From Actinosynnema sp. ALI-1.44 (GTDB lineage Bacteria > Actinomycetota > Actinomycetes > Mycobacteriales > Pseudonocardiaceae), in assembly GCF_001984155.1 (NCBI RefSeq), contig NZ_MTQO01000054.1, forward strand, positions 558,001 to 622,000: DNA of 64,000 bases, given 5' to 3'. Of the stretch, positions 8,183 to 17,105 are shown one piece after another. The notes below the pieces were generated by a model. That model searched no databases. It was not told where the DNA came from and worked only from the letters and a program-made list of their open reading frames with translations. How positions within the stretch are numbered: the first letter of the stretch is position 1; each line of letters begins with the position of its first letter. The position numbers were made by a program, and so were the translations under genes.

Positions 8183-9940
8183 GTCGGCCAGTTCGATCGG
8201 GTCCGGCACTGTCCCGACAACGGAAAGAACTTTGTTGGACACGGCGATGACCGTTTCTGGTGTCGTCAGGATCGCTTCCGCTGCGGAAAGTCCACGTGCC
8301 TTCAGGGACAGGCCGAGACCAACCCAGCTTGTTGTGTCCTCAGGAGCATTGCGCAACTGCGCCATGTACATCGTCGTGGCCGCGGCGTAGTCGCCTGCCA
8401 GATAGGCGGTATCCCCAGGCGTCAGCGTCGCGTGAGCCATCACTTCAGCGAAAGTCGCCGGGGCGGACACCCGTAGCTCCACCAGGTCCATGCGGCTTGA
8501 CCGGGTGGACGGCCGGGTGTCGGCGACCACTCGGCTCGCGGGCGTGATCGGCCGCGGAACGCCTGCCAGCCAAGCGTTCGCCAGCCGCGCGACATCATCG
8601 GGGTCGGGTCGCAGGTGCCGACTACGCCACGCCGCGCGATGGTCGTCAGTGACCTTGGCGACCGCGTCGGCGACATCCGGCGCCACGGGCTGCTGCGCGA
8701 CGAGTGCGAAGCGGGTGCGCATCGACTCGAGCAACCTGCGCCCCAGCGGGGTGAGCGCTGGCTCATCGCTCAACGAGGCGATCGCTTCCCCGACCTGGTG
8801 CCGATGCAGCGCGAAGGTGAAGTGCGCCTGGCCGGCTTGCTGATCCGGGAGCAGATCGCGTTGGACCTGCCAGAACTCCGCAACGCACAGGAACGCCAGC
8901 ACTCCATGCAGCAATCCGCTCAACGGTCGTGGATCGTCGCGCCACGGCGCGTACAGACCGTCTCGCTGTCCCAGGTCGAACAGTCCGAGAAGGCCGTTCA
9001 ACTTGGAATGCTGGAACTCGTGCACCAGGGTTTCGGCTACCAGGGTCGCCGATGGTTTCTGTGAAACCGCGACACAGCCGATCGCGACCGAAGACGAGGC
9101 CCCCCGGATGGATCCGTCCCCTGGCAAAGGCGTCACCATTCGCAGGCCGACGGAAAGCTCGTACGCGTAGTCCGGGTGCCAGAGCGTCAACAGGTCGAAT
9201 GCCTCGTCGAGAAGTTTCCGCCACTCCGCGACCCTGACCGCGTCCATTCGCTGCGGTTCCACAGGTCCGGAAAGTTCACGATAAGGGTCACAGTCGTTGA
9301 TCTCCACCGACAACCGCAAACCGCGTGACTGCGTGGTGTGTCGCCGCACTGGGAAGAAGTAAGGCGAGTCTGGTGTCACCGTCTCCGCCTGCCCTGTGCT
9401 CACAACGAAACCGGTTGTGGAGTGGCGCAGATCCACGAAACCGGTTGGGAAAACCGTCGGCAACTCGATGTACCCGACTGTCGGGAGAGTCACAACGCCG
9501 TGCACCACAGGAAGTTTGATGTGGCAATGCACTCCGGTTCGGATCGCCATTACAGCCACGAGTGAGTGCAGGTAGCCGAGTTCCGACCACACGGGGATGG
9601 AATCCGTCACCTTGCCGTTCAGCCGTCGCAGAATCCTGCTGAGCCAGACACCGGCGGTCGGATGGGTCAGCAGATCCCGCACCACGGCGGGATCACGGCG
9701 TTCAGCCGCCGCGACGATGTCCCACAGTGAATCAGTGGAGGTAAGGGGGCCGACCGCCGAGGGATGCTCAGCACAGAAGTCGGCCAGGCCGCGCAGCAGT
9801 AGCTTTCTGCCGCTGCACTGAGAGGTCTCCACCGCCGTGATGAATTCCTCGGTGACGCCACCGGAGCACAACTCGTCGAACGCCTGACGGGACAATTGAT
9901 GAGTCGTGAGCTGGCCAGGCGGCAATCGTAGGGAGTTCAT
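8162..9940 (-). CDS. HExxH-motif protein, putative alpha-ketoglutarate-dependent peptide beta-hydroxylase, copy A
   Basis: A 592-residue protein with the metal-binding motif HEFQH at residues 307-311, followed by SKLNGLL and, downstream, the family signature YAPWRDDPRPLSGLLHG. These features match the stand-alone HExxH family whose relatives are fused to radical SAM enzymes in FxSxx-COOH systems and which were shown to be alpha-ketoglutarate-dependent peptide beta-hydroxylases. The likely substrate is the small peptide encoded 19 nt upstream (9960-10133). The ATG at 9940 opens the protein at MNSLRLPPGQLTTHQLS, which resembles the start region of copy B (ATTHQLP). Function is inferred from the family. 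The gene converges on the NB-ARC/TPR gene and ends in a shared hairpin. Confidence 0.75.
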   Translation of the reverse strand: MNSLRLPPGQLTTHQLSRQAFDELCSGGVTEEFITAVETSQCSGRKLLLRGLADFCAEHPSAVGPLTSTDSLWDIVAAAERRDPAVVRDLLTHPTAGVWLSRILRRLNGKVTDSIPVWSELGYLHSLVAVMAIRTGVHCHIKLPVVHGVVTLPTVGYIELPTVFPTGFVDLRHSTTGFVVSTGQAETVTPDSPYFFPVRRHTTQSRGLRLSVEINDCDPYRELSGPVEPQRMDAVRVAEWRKLLDEAFDLLTLWHPDYAYELSVGLRMVTPLPGDGSIRGASSSVAIGCVAVSQKPSATLVAETLVHEFQHSKLNGLLGLFDLGQRDGLYAPWRDDPRPLSGLLHGVLAFLCVAEFWQVQRDLLPDQQAGQAHFTFALHRHQVGEAIASLSDEPALTPLGRRLLESMRTRFALVAQQPVAPDVADAVAKVTDDHRAAWRSRHLRPDPDDVARLANAWLAGVPRPITPASRVVADTRPSTRSSRMDLVELRVSAPATFAEVMAHATLTPGDTAYLAGDYAAATTMYMAQLRNAPEDTTSWVGLGLSLKARGLSAAEAILTTPETVIAVSNKVLSVVGTVPDPIELADWVGAGR

Positions 9941-9959
9941 GGTCCTAGCCTGGTGTCGA

Positions 9960-10133
9960 CTATGACTTCTCGTCTTGGACTTGGACGTCGTTGGTGTTCT
10001 CAGTGCAGAACGCGACAGCGCGGCGGACCGCGCTCGCCAGTTCCGGAGTTGTCACGTCGCGCAACTCGCGAAATGGCACTGTGCTCAGGTCGATCAGCTC
10101 AGATGTGAGATCGGCTGTCGAGATCGTTGTCAT
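9960..10133 (-). CDS. FxsA-like short peptide, candidate RiPP precursor, copy A
   Basis: A 57-residue peptide. The ATG at 10133 has an excellent ribosome binding site (GGGGAGG, 7 nt upstream); a longer frame to 10181 lacks one. The front half (SELIDLSTVPFRELRD) looks like the leader of FxSxx-COOH precursors, which carry a similar (L/I)xDLS...L.ELR pattern. The C-terminal half reads AVRRAVAF...VQVQDEKS, which aligns with the copy B peptide at AVxxAVA(F/Y) and VQxQ(D/N)E. It ends in EKS and so lacks the FxSxx tail. It lies 19 nt before the HExxH hydroxylase gene on the same strand, so the two probably form a substrate-enzyme pair. That role is inference. Confidence 0.7.
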   Translation of the reverse strand: MTTISTADLTSELIDLSTVPFRELRDVTTPELASAVRRAVAFCTENTNDVQVQDEKS

Positions 10134-10372
10134 GGACGGACCTCCCCGGACTGTCGCCAGCATCGAACCCGCAGCCTCCATCGTGCCGCACGTTCGGCTT
10201 GTGCGGCAGGGCCGAGTGGCTAGTTCCTCAGGGACCGAACGGGCCTCGGCTTCGTGATCTTGGTGGCCGCCTGCGCCTCTTGATCAATTCATTACCTGCT
10301 TCCGCGATCCGGTGATGGCTGCCACACTATTGTTCGCATAACCGTGACAGCGGCGACTCCTCAGGGGGCGAT
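10134..10372. promoter_or_regulatory. Divergent intergenic region between the two modules
   Basis: This 239-bp stretch separates the - strand peptide/HExxH genes of copy A from the + strand VMAP operon of copy B, so it must carry both promoters. The part at 10275-10345 is clearly more AT-rich than its surroundings (TTGATCAATTCATTACC and CACTATTGTTCGCATAACC), which suits promoter elements, but I cannot fix a -35/-10 pair. A purine-rich site (AGGGGGCG) precedes the GTG at 10373. No gene is seen. Confidence 0.5.
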
Positions 10373-11869
10373 GTGGCGGAGGGCGGTGACGTCATACCGG
10401 CACGGGGCCCTCTTTGGCCGTTGGTGCGCGCCCTCTTGCGAGTGGGGTGTCTCGCTGATTTGAACGGGCGCAACCTCGTTGTCAGAATCGTGTCCGACGA
10501 GTTGGGGCATCCGCTGCTCGCCGAAGAGCACCCGCAGTGCGCCGCTCATTTGTTCAGCATCGTCGAGACCTGCCATCACCGGCCGGACGGGTTGCCGGCG
10601 TTGTTGTTCGTTCTCGACCAGATCGAGCCGGGTACCAAGGCGATGGTCGAGGTTCGTCGGATCATCACCGAGATGTCCGCCTTGGAAACATGGTCACCGG
10701 GTGAACGGCGTCAGCTTTTCGCCATGCTGACCGGTGTCGTGGTTCCCGACATCGCACGGATCTACCGGTTCGTCGCCGGGGCGAATGCCCCCCAACTGCG
10801 TGCGCAGGCCACCTGCTCGGAGGTTTTCCTCGCTTTGGAAACACTCAACGCCGGACCTGACGGCGTGCCAAAGCCGCTGATACTCGTCGAGCACCTCGCC
10901 GTTCGCGTCCGGCCGGACCTGGCTGCGGAGCTGCGACGATGGGTGGACGAGCAGGCGGCGCGAATAGGAGTCGCGGCCGAGGCCCGCACGGTCCGGAAAA
11001 CGATCGTGAGTGAGTCTTCTGGTGAGTCTGCGGCACCCGGTTCGCAGGCTTACATCGTGTTCCAGTTGCAGCGCGACGGCCCGTCGACCGAACTGTACCG
11101 GCTTTGCCATTGGCGGCAGCGCGATCTGTCCGCCGGGTGGTATCCGAAACGGGGTTCGGACTTCGTCGGCGAGCTCGACGAGGTCAAGCACCGCGTCGCG
11201 TCGCTCGTCGAGGCCGTCGAAAGCGACTGGGCGCCGTACGACGTCGATATCAGGGTCGAGTTCTTTCTGCCGAGGGAACTGCTCAACCTGGATGTCGACC
11301 AGTGGCAGTGGGAAGCGGAATCCGACTTCCCCGAGCCCGTGGGCTGTCATTTCCCCGTCTGCGTCCGCAGTCTCGACAGGATGGTCGCCCGCAAATGGCA
11401 TCGGCAGTGGTACATCCGGTGGAAGCGGCTCATGGCCCACGTCCGGGAGAAAAACGTGCTCACGCCCGAAGCCGGGTTTTGGAGCAAACCCGGTGACGAA
11501 CCGAACCTGCGCCAGTTGACTTCGCATTTCGAGAGCGTGCCCGACGTCGTCGCGCATGTGCTCGGTGCGCCGCCGACGGTGACGCCGCTGTCGTTCGACG
11601 AGGTCGCCGTCGGCCTGCGGGCCGGTATCCCGGTGATGGTCTGGCACCGCGCGGACTGCGGCCTTGAGGACTTCGTCGCGACCGCGAAGGACCTCCTGCA
11701 CGCGGAGGAACCAGGGCGGCTGCTCGACCGGGTCCGGCTGGTGCGGACCGGCGCCTTCGCGAGCGACACGCAGAACCCGCACGTCGGCAGCCATCTGGCT
11801 GTGCTGTGGGACGACCCCGAGCGGGTCGTGGTCCCGGACCGTCCGGGACCACCCGAGGAGGTGGATTGA
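10373..11869 (+). CDS. vWA-MoxR associated protein (VMAP) with N-terminal EAD2 domain, copy B
   Basis: A 498-residue paralogue of the protein at 1292-2767, collinear over its whole length. EAD2 lies at ~10-100 (LVRALLRVGCLADLNGRN, HLFSIVETCHHRPDGL), a VMAP middle domain at ~105-215 and the VMAP C-terminal domain at ~225-480, with LLNLDVDQWQWE identical to copy A and KWHRQWYIRW and VLWDDPERV nearly so. The GTG at 10373 is chosen for its ribosome binding site and because the product then starts at the same alignment point as copy A. The MoxR gene begins within a few nucleotides of its stop. Same inferred role as copy A. Confidence 0.75.
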   Translation: MAEGGDVIPARGPLWPLVRALLRVGCLADLNGRNLVVRIVSDELGHPLLAEEHPQCAAHLFSIVETCHHRPDGLPALLFVLDQIEPGTKAMVEVRRIITEMSALETWSPGERRQLFAMLTGVVVPDIARIYRFVAGANAPQLRAQATCSEVFLALETLNAGPDGVPKPLILVEHLAVRVRPDLAAELRRWVDEQAARIGVAAEARTVRKTIVSESSGESAAPGSQAYIVFQLQRDGPSTELYRLCHWRQRDLSAGWYPKRGSDFVGELDEVKHRVASLVEAVESDWAPYDVDIRVEFFLPRELLNLDVDQWQWEAESDFPEPVGCHFPVCVRSLDRMVARKWHRQWYIRWKRLMAHVREKNVLTPEAGFWSKPGDEPNLRQLTSHFESVPDVVAHVLGAPPTVTPLSFDEVAVGLRAGIPVMVWHRADCGLEDFVATAKDLLHAEEPGRLLDRVRLVRTGAFASDTQNPHVGSHLAVLWDDPERVVVPDRPGPPEEVD

Positions 11870-11871
11870 CG

Positions 11872-12882
11872 GTGGACTGGCGCATCTATCGCGGAACAGG
11901 ACAAGCGGCTCCGTCTCCCATCACGGCCCTTCCGCAACCGCCGCCGTGGCGCAGGTTCACCGGCGAGGGCGTCGCGACCAGGCCGAACGGCGACAGCGGG
12001 GAAACGGCGCGCCGGATCGGCAGCGCGGCTGGTCGCAGGCACCTCTCCACACCGCACGAGATCGCGATGGTCAACGCCGCGCTCTACCTGCGCAGACCGC
12101 TGTTGGTGACCGGCAGGCCGGGGACGGGCAAGTCCAGCCTGGCGTTCCTGATCGCGACCGAGTTGGGCCTCGGTCCGGTGCTGCGGTGGGGGATCACGAG
12201 CCGGACGACACTGGTCGACGGTCTGTACAACTACGACGCGATCGGCCGTGTCCAGGCGGCGGGCTCGCGCCCCGGCCGCGAGCCGGACATCGGCGACTTC
12301 GTGCACCTCGGCGCGTTGGGAACGGCGCTGCTCCCGTACGAGGTCCCGCGCGTTCTGCTGGTGGACGAACTGGACAAAGGGGATATCGATCTCCCGAACG
12401 ACCTGCTGAGCGTCTTCGAGGACGGCGAGTACGAGATCCCTGAGCTGGTCCGGATCGCCAAGCAGCAGCAAGAGGTCACCGTGTTCACGCACGACAAGCG
12501 GGGCAGCGCCGTGATCACCGACGGCTGGGTGCAGTGCCGGGCCTTCCCCGTCGTCATCATCACCAGCAACGGCGAACGCGAGTTTCCTCCTGCCTTCCTG
12601 CGCCGTTGTCTGCAGTTACACCTCAGCCCACCCGATTCCGAGCAGCTCGCCGCGATGGTGGCCGCCCAGTTCGGCACGACCGAGCGGGTCGATGTGGCGC
12701 GGCTGATCGGCGAGTTCCTCGAACGCAGTGAAGCAGTCGGCGGGCTCGCCGCCGACCAGCTGCTCAACGTCGTGCACCTGGCGAGCGAGCTGGCCACGTC
12801 CGGGGCGTACCAGCCGGATGAGGAGTGGAACGAGCTGATGCGGGCGATCTGGCACCCCCTGTCCACGGCGGAGCCCGGATGA
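11872..12882 (+). CDS. MoxR-family AAA+ ATPase, copy B
   Basis: A 336-residue MoxR ATPase closely related to copy A. Walker A GRPGTGKSS, Walker B RVLLVDELDKGDIDLPNDLL (identical to copy A across this stretch), sensor 1 VVIITSNGERE and FLRRCLQLHL are all present. The GTG at 11872 lies 10 nt after GAGGAGG (11855-11861). A TTG at 11866 would give a TTGA overlap with the VMAP stop and one more shared residue (T) with copy A, so it remains possible. The 3' end overlaps the next gene by 4 nt (ATGA). Confidence 0.88.
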   Translation: MDWRIYRGTGQAAPSPITALPQPPPWRRFTGEGVATRPNGDSGETARRIGSAAGRRHLSTPHEIAMVNAALYLRRPLLVTGRPGTGKSSLAFLIATELGLGPVLRWGITSRTTLVDGLYNYDAIGRVQAAGSRPGREPDIGDFVHLGALGTALLPYEVPRVLLVDELDKGDIDLPNDLLSVFEDGEYEIPELVRIAKQQQEVTVFTHDKRGSAVITDGWVQCRAFPVVIITSNGEREFPPAFLRRCLQLHLSPPDSEQLAAMVAAQFGTTERVDVARLIGEFLERSEAVGGLAADQLLNVVHLASELATSGAYQPDEEWNELMRAIWHPLSTAEPG

Positions 12883-15800
12883 GCGCGGTCAACGAGCCGA
12901 CCGGAAGGCCACGGCTGCGCACAGGCGACCTGACCGCGATCGAGATCAAGGACGCGCTCTGGCTGGCCAGGGTGATCAGCGAGCACGTGGACGCCGGGCC
13001 ACCGGACAAGGCGGCAACGGTGCCCGAAATGCCCACGGTGGACACACCTGGTCCGCTGCCCGCCGACCAGCCACAACCGGCGCGCCCCCAACAGGATCCG
13101 GACTTGGGCATGTCCTGGTCGGCGCGGTTCGCGCGACCGGGTGACGGCACGTCACCCACGTCCGCGACACGCGTCGGGACAGCGGGCCGCGAACTGCAGC
13201 AGGCGGCGCTGCTGGCGCGAGCCTTGCGGCCGTTGATGAAACGTTCGCCGTCACCGTGGAAGCGCGAGCTCAACGAGGAAGCGACGGCAGTCAGGGCGGC
13301 GCAGGACGGGATGTGGCTCCCCGTTCTGGAACCCGCGCCGTGGCGCCGTTTCGAACTCGTGCTCGTCGTGGACACCTCGGCCTCGATGGACGTCTGGCGC
13401 GAGACCGTCGACGAGTTCAGGGAACTCATGCGACAGCAGGGCGCGTTCCGCAACGTACGGCGGCTCCTCGTCGACTGCTCGGCACCGGAACTGGTTCTCC
13501 GCGTCGAAGGACCGGCCGGGGCCGTGCAGAGCACCCGTCACCTGGTGGACCCGACCGGACGCAGGCTCGTGATCGTCCTGACCGACGCGATCGCCAGCGC
13601 GTGGCACGACGGAACGGCCACGCGGGTGCTCGCCCGCTGGGCCAGCCGGATGCCATTGGCGATCATCAACGTCCTGCCGGCACGGCTGTGGAGCTGGAGC
13701 GGTCTGTCGCCGCGCCGGGTGTCCCTTTCGGCAAGTGCTCTCGGTGTGGCCAACCGGGAACTGCACGTGCGGCGGATCGAACACGACATCTTCGACGACG
13801 ACGTGCCCGGCGACTCGATCCCGGTCCCGGTACTCGCACTGACCCCGGAATGGCTGTCCGGCTGGGCGAATCTGGTCGCGGCGTCCGGCGCCGCGCCGGT
13901 CGAGACGACGGCGGTCATGCTGAATCCCCATGACAGCAAGCCGATGGTGGAGCTGGCTGAGCCACGTGCGGCCCGGTCGGCCTACGACCGGGTGATGCGG
14001 TTCCGCACGCACGCCTCGCCGTCGGCGTTCCAGCTCGCGGGCCTGCTGGCGGCGGCGCCGTTGAACCTCGCGATGATGCGGTTCGTGCAGCGGAAACTCC
14101 TGTCGGACAGCGATGTTTCCATCCTGGCCGAGGTGCTGCTGGGTGACCTGCTGCGCAAGGTGAAGACCACGCGGTCGGTGCACGACCCGACAGCCGTGGT
14201 GTTCGAGTTCCACGACGGGGTAAGGGAAGAACTGCTGTCCGGGGTGCGCCGCGCGGACACCGTCCGGGTCGCCAGGGTCCTCGGCGACTACCTCGGCTCG
14301 AGTGTGGCCATCCTGCGCAACTTCCGCGACGCCGTCGACGATCCGGACGGCACGGTGCGGCCCGAGGTCTCCCCGGAGACGATGCCGTACCTGCGCGTCC
14401 AGGAAGCGGTTTTCCGTGCCTTGTCGGGAAGGTACGCGCCGAGGGCGGTGAGCCTGCGGCGGGAGCTGAAAGGCGCGCGACTGTGGACACACGCGCGCAG
14501 TGAACTCGTCCACGACGGAACTCCGGTCGCACGGGGCATGCGACCGGCAGTGGACGCCCACGCGCGGGACAGCGACCGCCGCCCGCGGGTCTGGGGATCG
14601 ATCCCGCCGCGGAACAACGATTTCGTCGGCCGGGACAGCCTGTTGCGCGTGCTCGCCGACAAACTGGCGTCGCCCGGCGTGACCGCGGTACTCCCGGAAG
14701 CGCTGCAGGGCATGGGCGGCGTGGGCAAGTCGCAGACCGTGGTCGAGTACATCTACCGGCACGCCGACGAGTACAACGTGATCTGGTGGATCCCGGCCGA
14801 GCAGATGTCCCAGATCACGGCGAGCTTCGTCGAGTTGGCCAAACGACTGGGACTGCCCGCCAGTTCGGCCGAGGTCGCGATCACCGAAGTGCTCGAGAGC
14901 CTGCGGACCGGGGAACCGTTCGACCGCTGGCTGCTGGTCTTCGACAACGCGGGCAGCCCGGAAGGCGTCCAGCCGTTCTTCCCCACGAGCGCGGGCCACA
15001 TCATCGTCACGTCACGGGACACGCGCTGGGCACGCGTGGCCAACGTCGTCGAAGTCGACCTGTTCACCCGTGAGGAAAGCATCCAGGTGCTGCGCCGGAT
15101 CGGCGGCGACATCGGCGAGGCCGACGCCGACCGGCTGGCCGACGCACTGGGCGACCTGCCGTTGGCGGTCGAGCAGGCCGCGGTGTGGCGCGCGCGGACC
15201 GGCATGCCCGCCGCCGAGTACCTCCAACTGCTGAAAGGACATCTGGCCGAACTGCCGGACGATGAGCCCGGCGAATACGGGGTGATGAGGTCGGTCGCGG
15301 CGGCGTGGAGCGTACCGCTGCACCACCTGCGCACCGAGTTCCCCGCAGCGCTACAACTGCTGCAGGTGTGCGCTTTCTTCGCGGCCGAACCCGCCATCCC
15401 ACGGGCGTTCTTCGAAGGCAGCAAGGACGTCCCGGTCGCGGACCAACTGGCCGACGCGATGGCCGACCCGGCCGAACTGGACCGGATCTTCCAGGTGATC
15501 AGCGGATACGGGCTGGCCAAGATCGACGAGAACAGGGCGACGCTGCGGCTGCACCGCCTGGTGCAGACCGTCATCCAGAACCAGTTGGACGCGGGCGAAA
15601 GGGCGGACCTGCGGCACGCGGTGCACGTTCTGCTGGTGCACGCGGACCCCGACGACCCGACGTCGCAGACGTGGGGGCGGTACGCCGAACTGCTGCCGCA
15701 CGCCGACGTGTCCGACGCGATCGCCTGCCGCCGGGACGGCCGGGTCCGCGGTCTGTTGATCCACCTGGTCCGTTATCTGCTCAACAGCGGCGACTACCAG

Positions 15801-17063
15801 GGGGCGTTCGATCTGGCGCAGCGGGCGGAAACGCAGTGGCGAGCCAGTTTCGGGCGGACGAACGCCGACACGTTGGAGATGGCTCGTCGGCAAGGGCTGG
15901 CCTTGTACCGGCTCGATCGTTACGACGAGGCCTATGAGTTGAACAACTCGACATATCAACAGGTGAAGGACACCTTCGGGACGGACAACAGACTGTTCCT
16001 GCTCACCGCGGACACATTGCGGATGAGCCTGCGGCCACGGGGATTGGTCGTCGACGAACTCCACATGCAGCGGACCATCTTCGAGCGGTCGTGCCACGTA
16101 CAGGGCAGGGAGCACCCTTCGACGCTGATATACGCGAACAATCTCGCGGGCTGCCACCGGCTGAACGGCAATTTCTTCATCGCCCGTGATCTGGACCGTG
16201 ACACGTGGAACAGAAAGAAGCGTGTACTGGGTGAGGAACACCTCAGCACCTTCCTGTCATTGAACGGCCTGGTCATGGACATGCGCGAGTGCGGCGAGCA
16301 CATCACGGCATGCCGGATCCAGGAGGAGAATCTGGAGCGGCAGAAGGCCGTCATCGGGGCCGAGCACCCGAGCACCATCGGCGCCATGAGGAGTCTCTCG
16401 GTGGCACGGCGAAGGGCCGGACGGTACGAGGCCGCAGCGCAACTCTCCCGTGAATGCGTAGGTCTCTACAGGCGGCGACATGGCGCGCGGCACGAGGACA
16501 CCATCACAGCCCAGATGTGCTTGTCCGCCGACCTGAGACAGTTGCGAAGGCTGCACGAGTCGTGGCAGTTGGGTGAACTGAGCCACCGGCTGTTCGCCGA
16601 GCGGTACGGCGGGGAGCACCCGTACACGCTGGTCGCCGCGATCAACCTCGCGGTCACCTCCAGATTGCTCGGGCGCGTTGATGAGGCAAGGGAACGCAAC
16701 GCCGTGACTGTGAACGCGCTGCGCAGGATCTTCACCAACGACCATCCGTTCGGCCTTGTCGCAGCCACGAACCTCGCCAGCGACCTCGCGGCCTCCGGCC
16801 GCATGGGTGAGGCGCACGAACTCGACAGCGACACACTCGAACGCTCGACACGCACACTGGGCGAGCAGCATCCGTCCACATTGGCGGTGGCGGTGAACCT
16901 GGCGATCGATTCCGTCGAACTGAACCTGCGCGATGAAGCCGACCTGCTGCACACCGAGACAGTGGACCGCCTGCGGACAGTCCTCGGCCCGAATCACCCG
17001 GCCACGAAAGCGGCATCGGCATGGGAGAGAGCGAACTGCGACACCGACACGATGCAGCTCTAG
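12879..17063 (+). CDS. vWA / NB-ARC / TPR protein (FxsT-like), copy B
   Basis: A 1394-residue paralogue of the protein at 3791-8137. The vWA domain (~157-300) here has an intact metal-site motif, VVDTSASMD, where copy A has DSSPT. NB-ARC spans ~580-910 (P-loop GMGGVGKSQ at ~611, WLLVFDNAGSP, DLPLAVEQAA). TPR repeats of the kinesin-light-chain type run from ~970 to ~1385. The last ten residues, ANCDTDTMQL, are identical to copy A although the codons differ. The ATG at 12879 overlaps the MoxR stop (ATGA). It is presumably the sensor or scaffold of the copy B module; this is inferred from domains, no ligand is known. Confidence 0.85.
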   Translation: MSAVNEPTGRPRLRTGDLTAIEIKDALWLARVISEHVDAGPPDKAATVPEMPTVDTPGPLPADQPQPARPQQDPDLGMSWSARFARPGDGTSPTSATRVGTAGRELQQAALLARALRPLMKRSPSPWKRELNEEATAVRAAQDGMWLPVLEPAPWRRFELVLVVDTSASMDVWRETVDEFRELMRQQGAFRNVRRLLVDCSAPELVLRVEGPAGAVQSTRHLVDPTGRRLVIVLTDAIASAWHDGTATRVLARWASRMPLAIINVLPARLWSWSGLSPRRVSLSASALGVANRELHVRRIEHDIFDDDVPGDSIPVPVLALTPEWLSGWANLVAASGAAPVETTAVMLNPHDSKPMVELAEPRAARSAYDRVMRFRTHASPSAFQLAGLLAAAPLNLAMMRFVQRKLLSDSDVSILAEVLLGDLLRKVKTTRSVHDPTAVVFEFHDGVREELLSGVRRADTVRVARVLGDYLGSSVAILRNFRDAVDDPDGTVRPEVSPETMPYLRVQEAVFRALSGRYAPRAVSLRRELKGARLWTHARSELVHDGTPVARGMRPAVDAHARDSDRRPRVWGSIPPRNNDFVGRDSLLRVLADKLASPGVTAVLPEALQGMGGVGKSQTVVEYIYRHADEYNVIWWIPAEQMSQITASFVELAKRLGLPASSAEVAITEVLESLRTGEPFDRWLLVFDNAGSPEGVQPFFPTSAGHIIVTSRDTRWARVANVVEVDLFTREESIQVLRRIGGDIGEADADRLADALGDLPLAVEQAAVWRARTGMPAAEYLQLLKGHLAELPDDEPGEYGVMRSVAAAWSVPLHHLRTEFPAALQLLQVCAFFAAEPAIPRAFFEGSKDVPVADQLADAMADPAELDRIFQVISGYGLAKIDENRATLRLHRLVQTVIQNQLDAGERADLRHAVHVLLVHADPDDPTSQTWGRYAELLPHADVSDAIACRRDGRVRGLLIHLVRYLLNSGDYQGAFDLAQRAETQWRASFGRTNADTLEMARRQGLALYRLDRYDEAYELNNSTYQQVKDTFGTDNRLFLLTADTLRMSLRPRGLVVDELHMQRTIFERSCHVQGREHPSTLIYANNLAGCHRLNGNFFIARDLDRDTWNRKKRVLGEEHLSTFLSLNGLVMDMRECGEHITACRIQEENLERQKAVIGAEHPSTIGAMRSLSVARRRAGRYEAAAQLSRECVGLYRRRHGARHEDTITAQMCLSADLRQLRRLHESWQLGELSHRLFAERYGGEHPYTLVAAINLAVTSRLLGRVDEARERNAVTVNALRRIFTNDHPFGLVAATNLASDLAASGRMGEAHELDSDTLERSTRTLGEQHPSTLAVAVNLAIDSVELNLRDEADLLHTETVDRLRTVLGPNHPATKAASAWERANCDTDTMQL

Positions 17064-17067
17064 CGGT

Positions 17068-17087
17068 CGTGACCACTAGTGGTCACG
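17068..17087. terminator. Perfect 20-bp palindrome between convergent genes
   Basis: CGTGACCACTAGTGGTCACG is a perfect palindrome with no loop, 4 nt after the TPR gene stop and 18 nt before the convergent HExxH stop. The core ACCACTA recurs at 17101-17107. It sits where copy A has its 12-bp hairpin, so termination is the simplest reading, but a perfect loopless palindrome could equally bind a dimeric protein. Confidence 0.5.
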
Positions 17088-17105
17088 AACTTCCGTTCGC
17101 AACCA

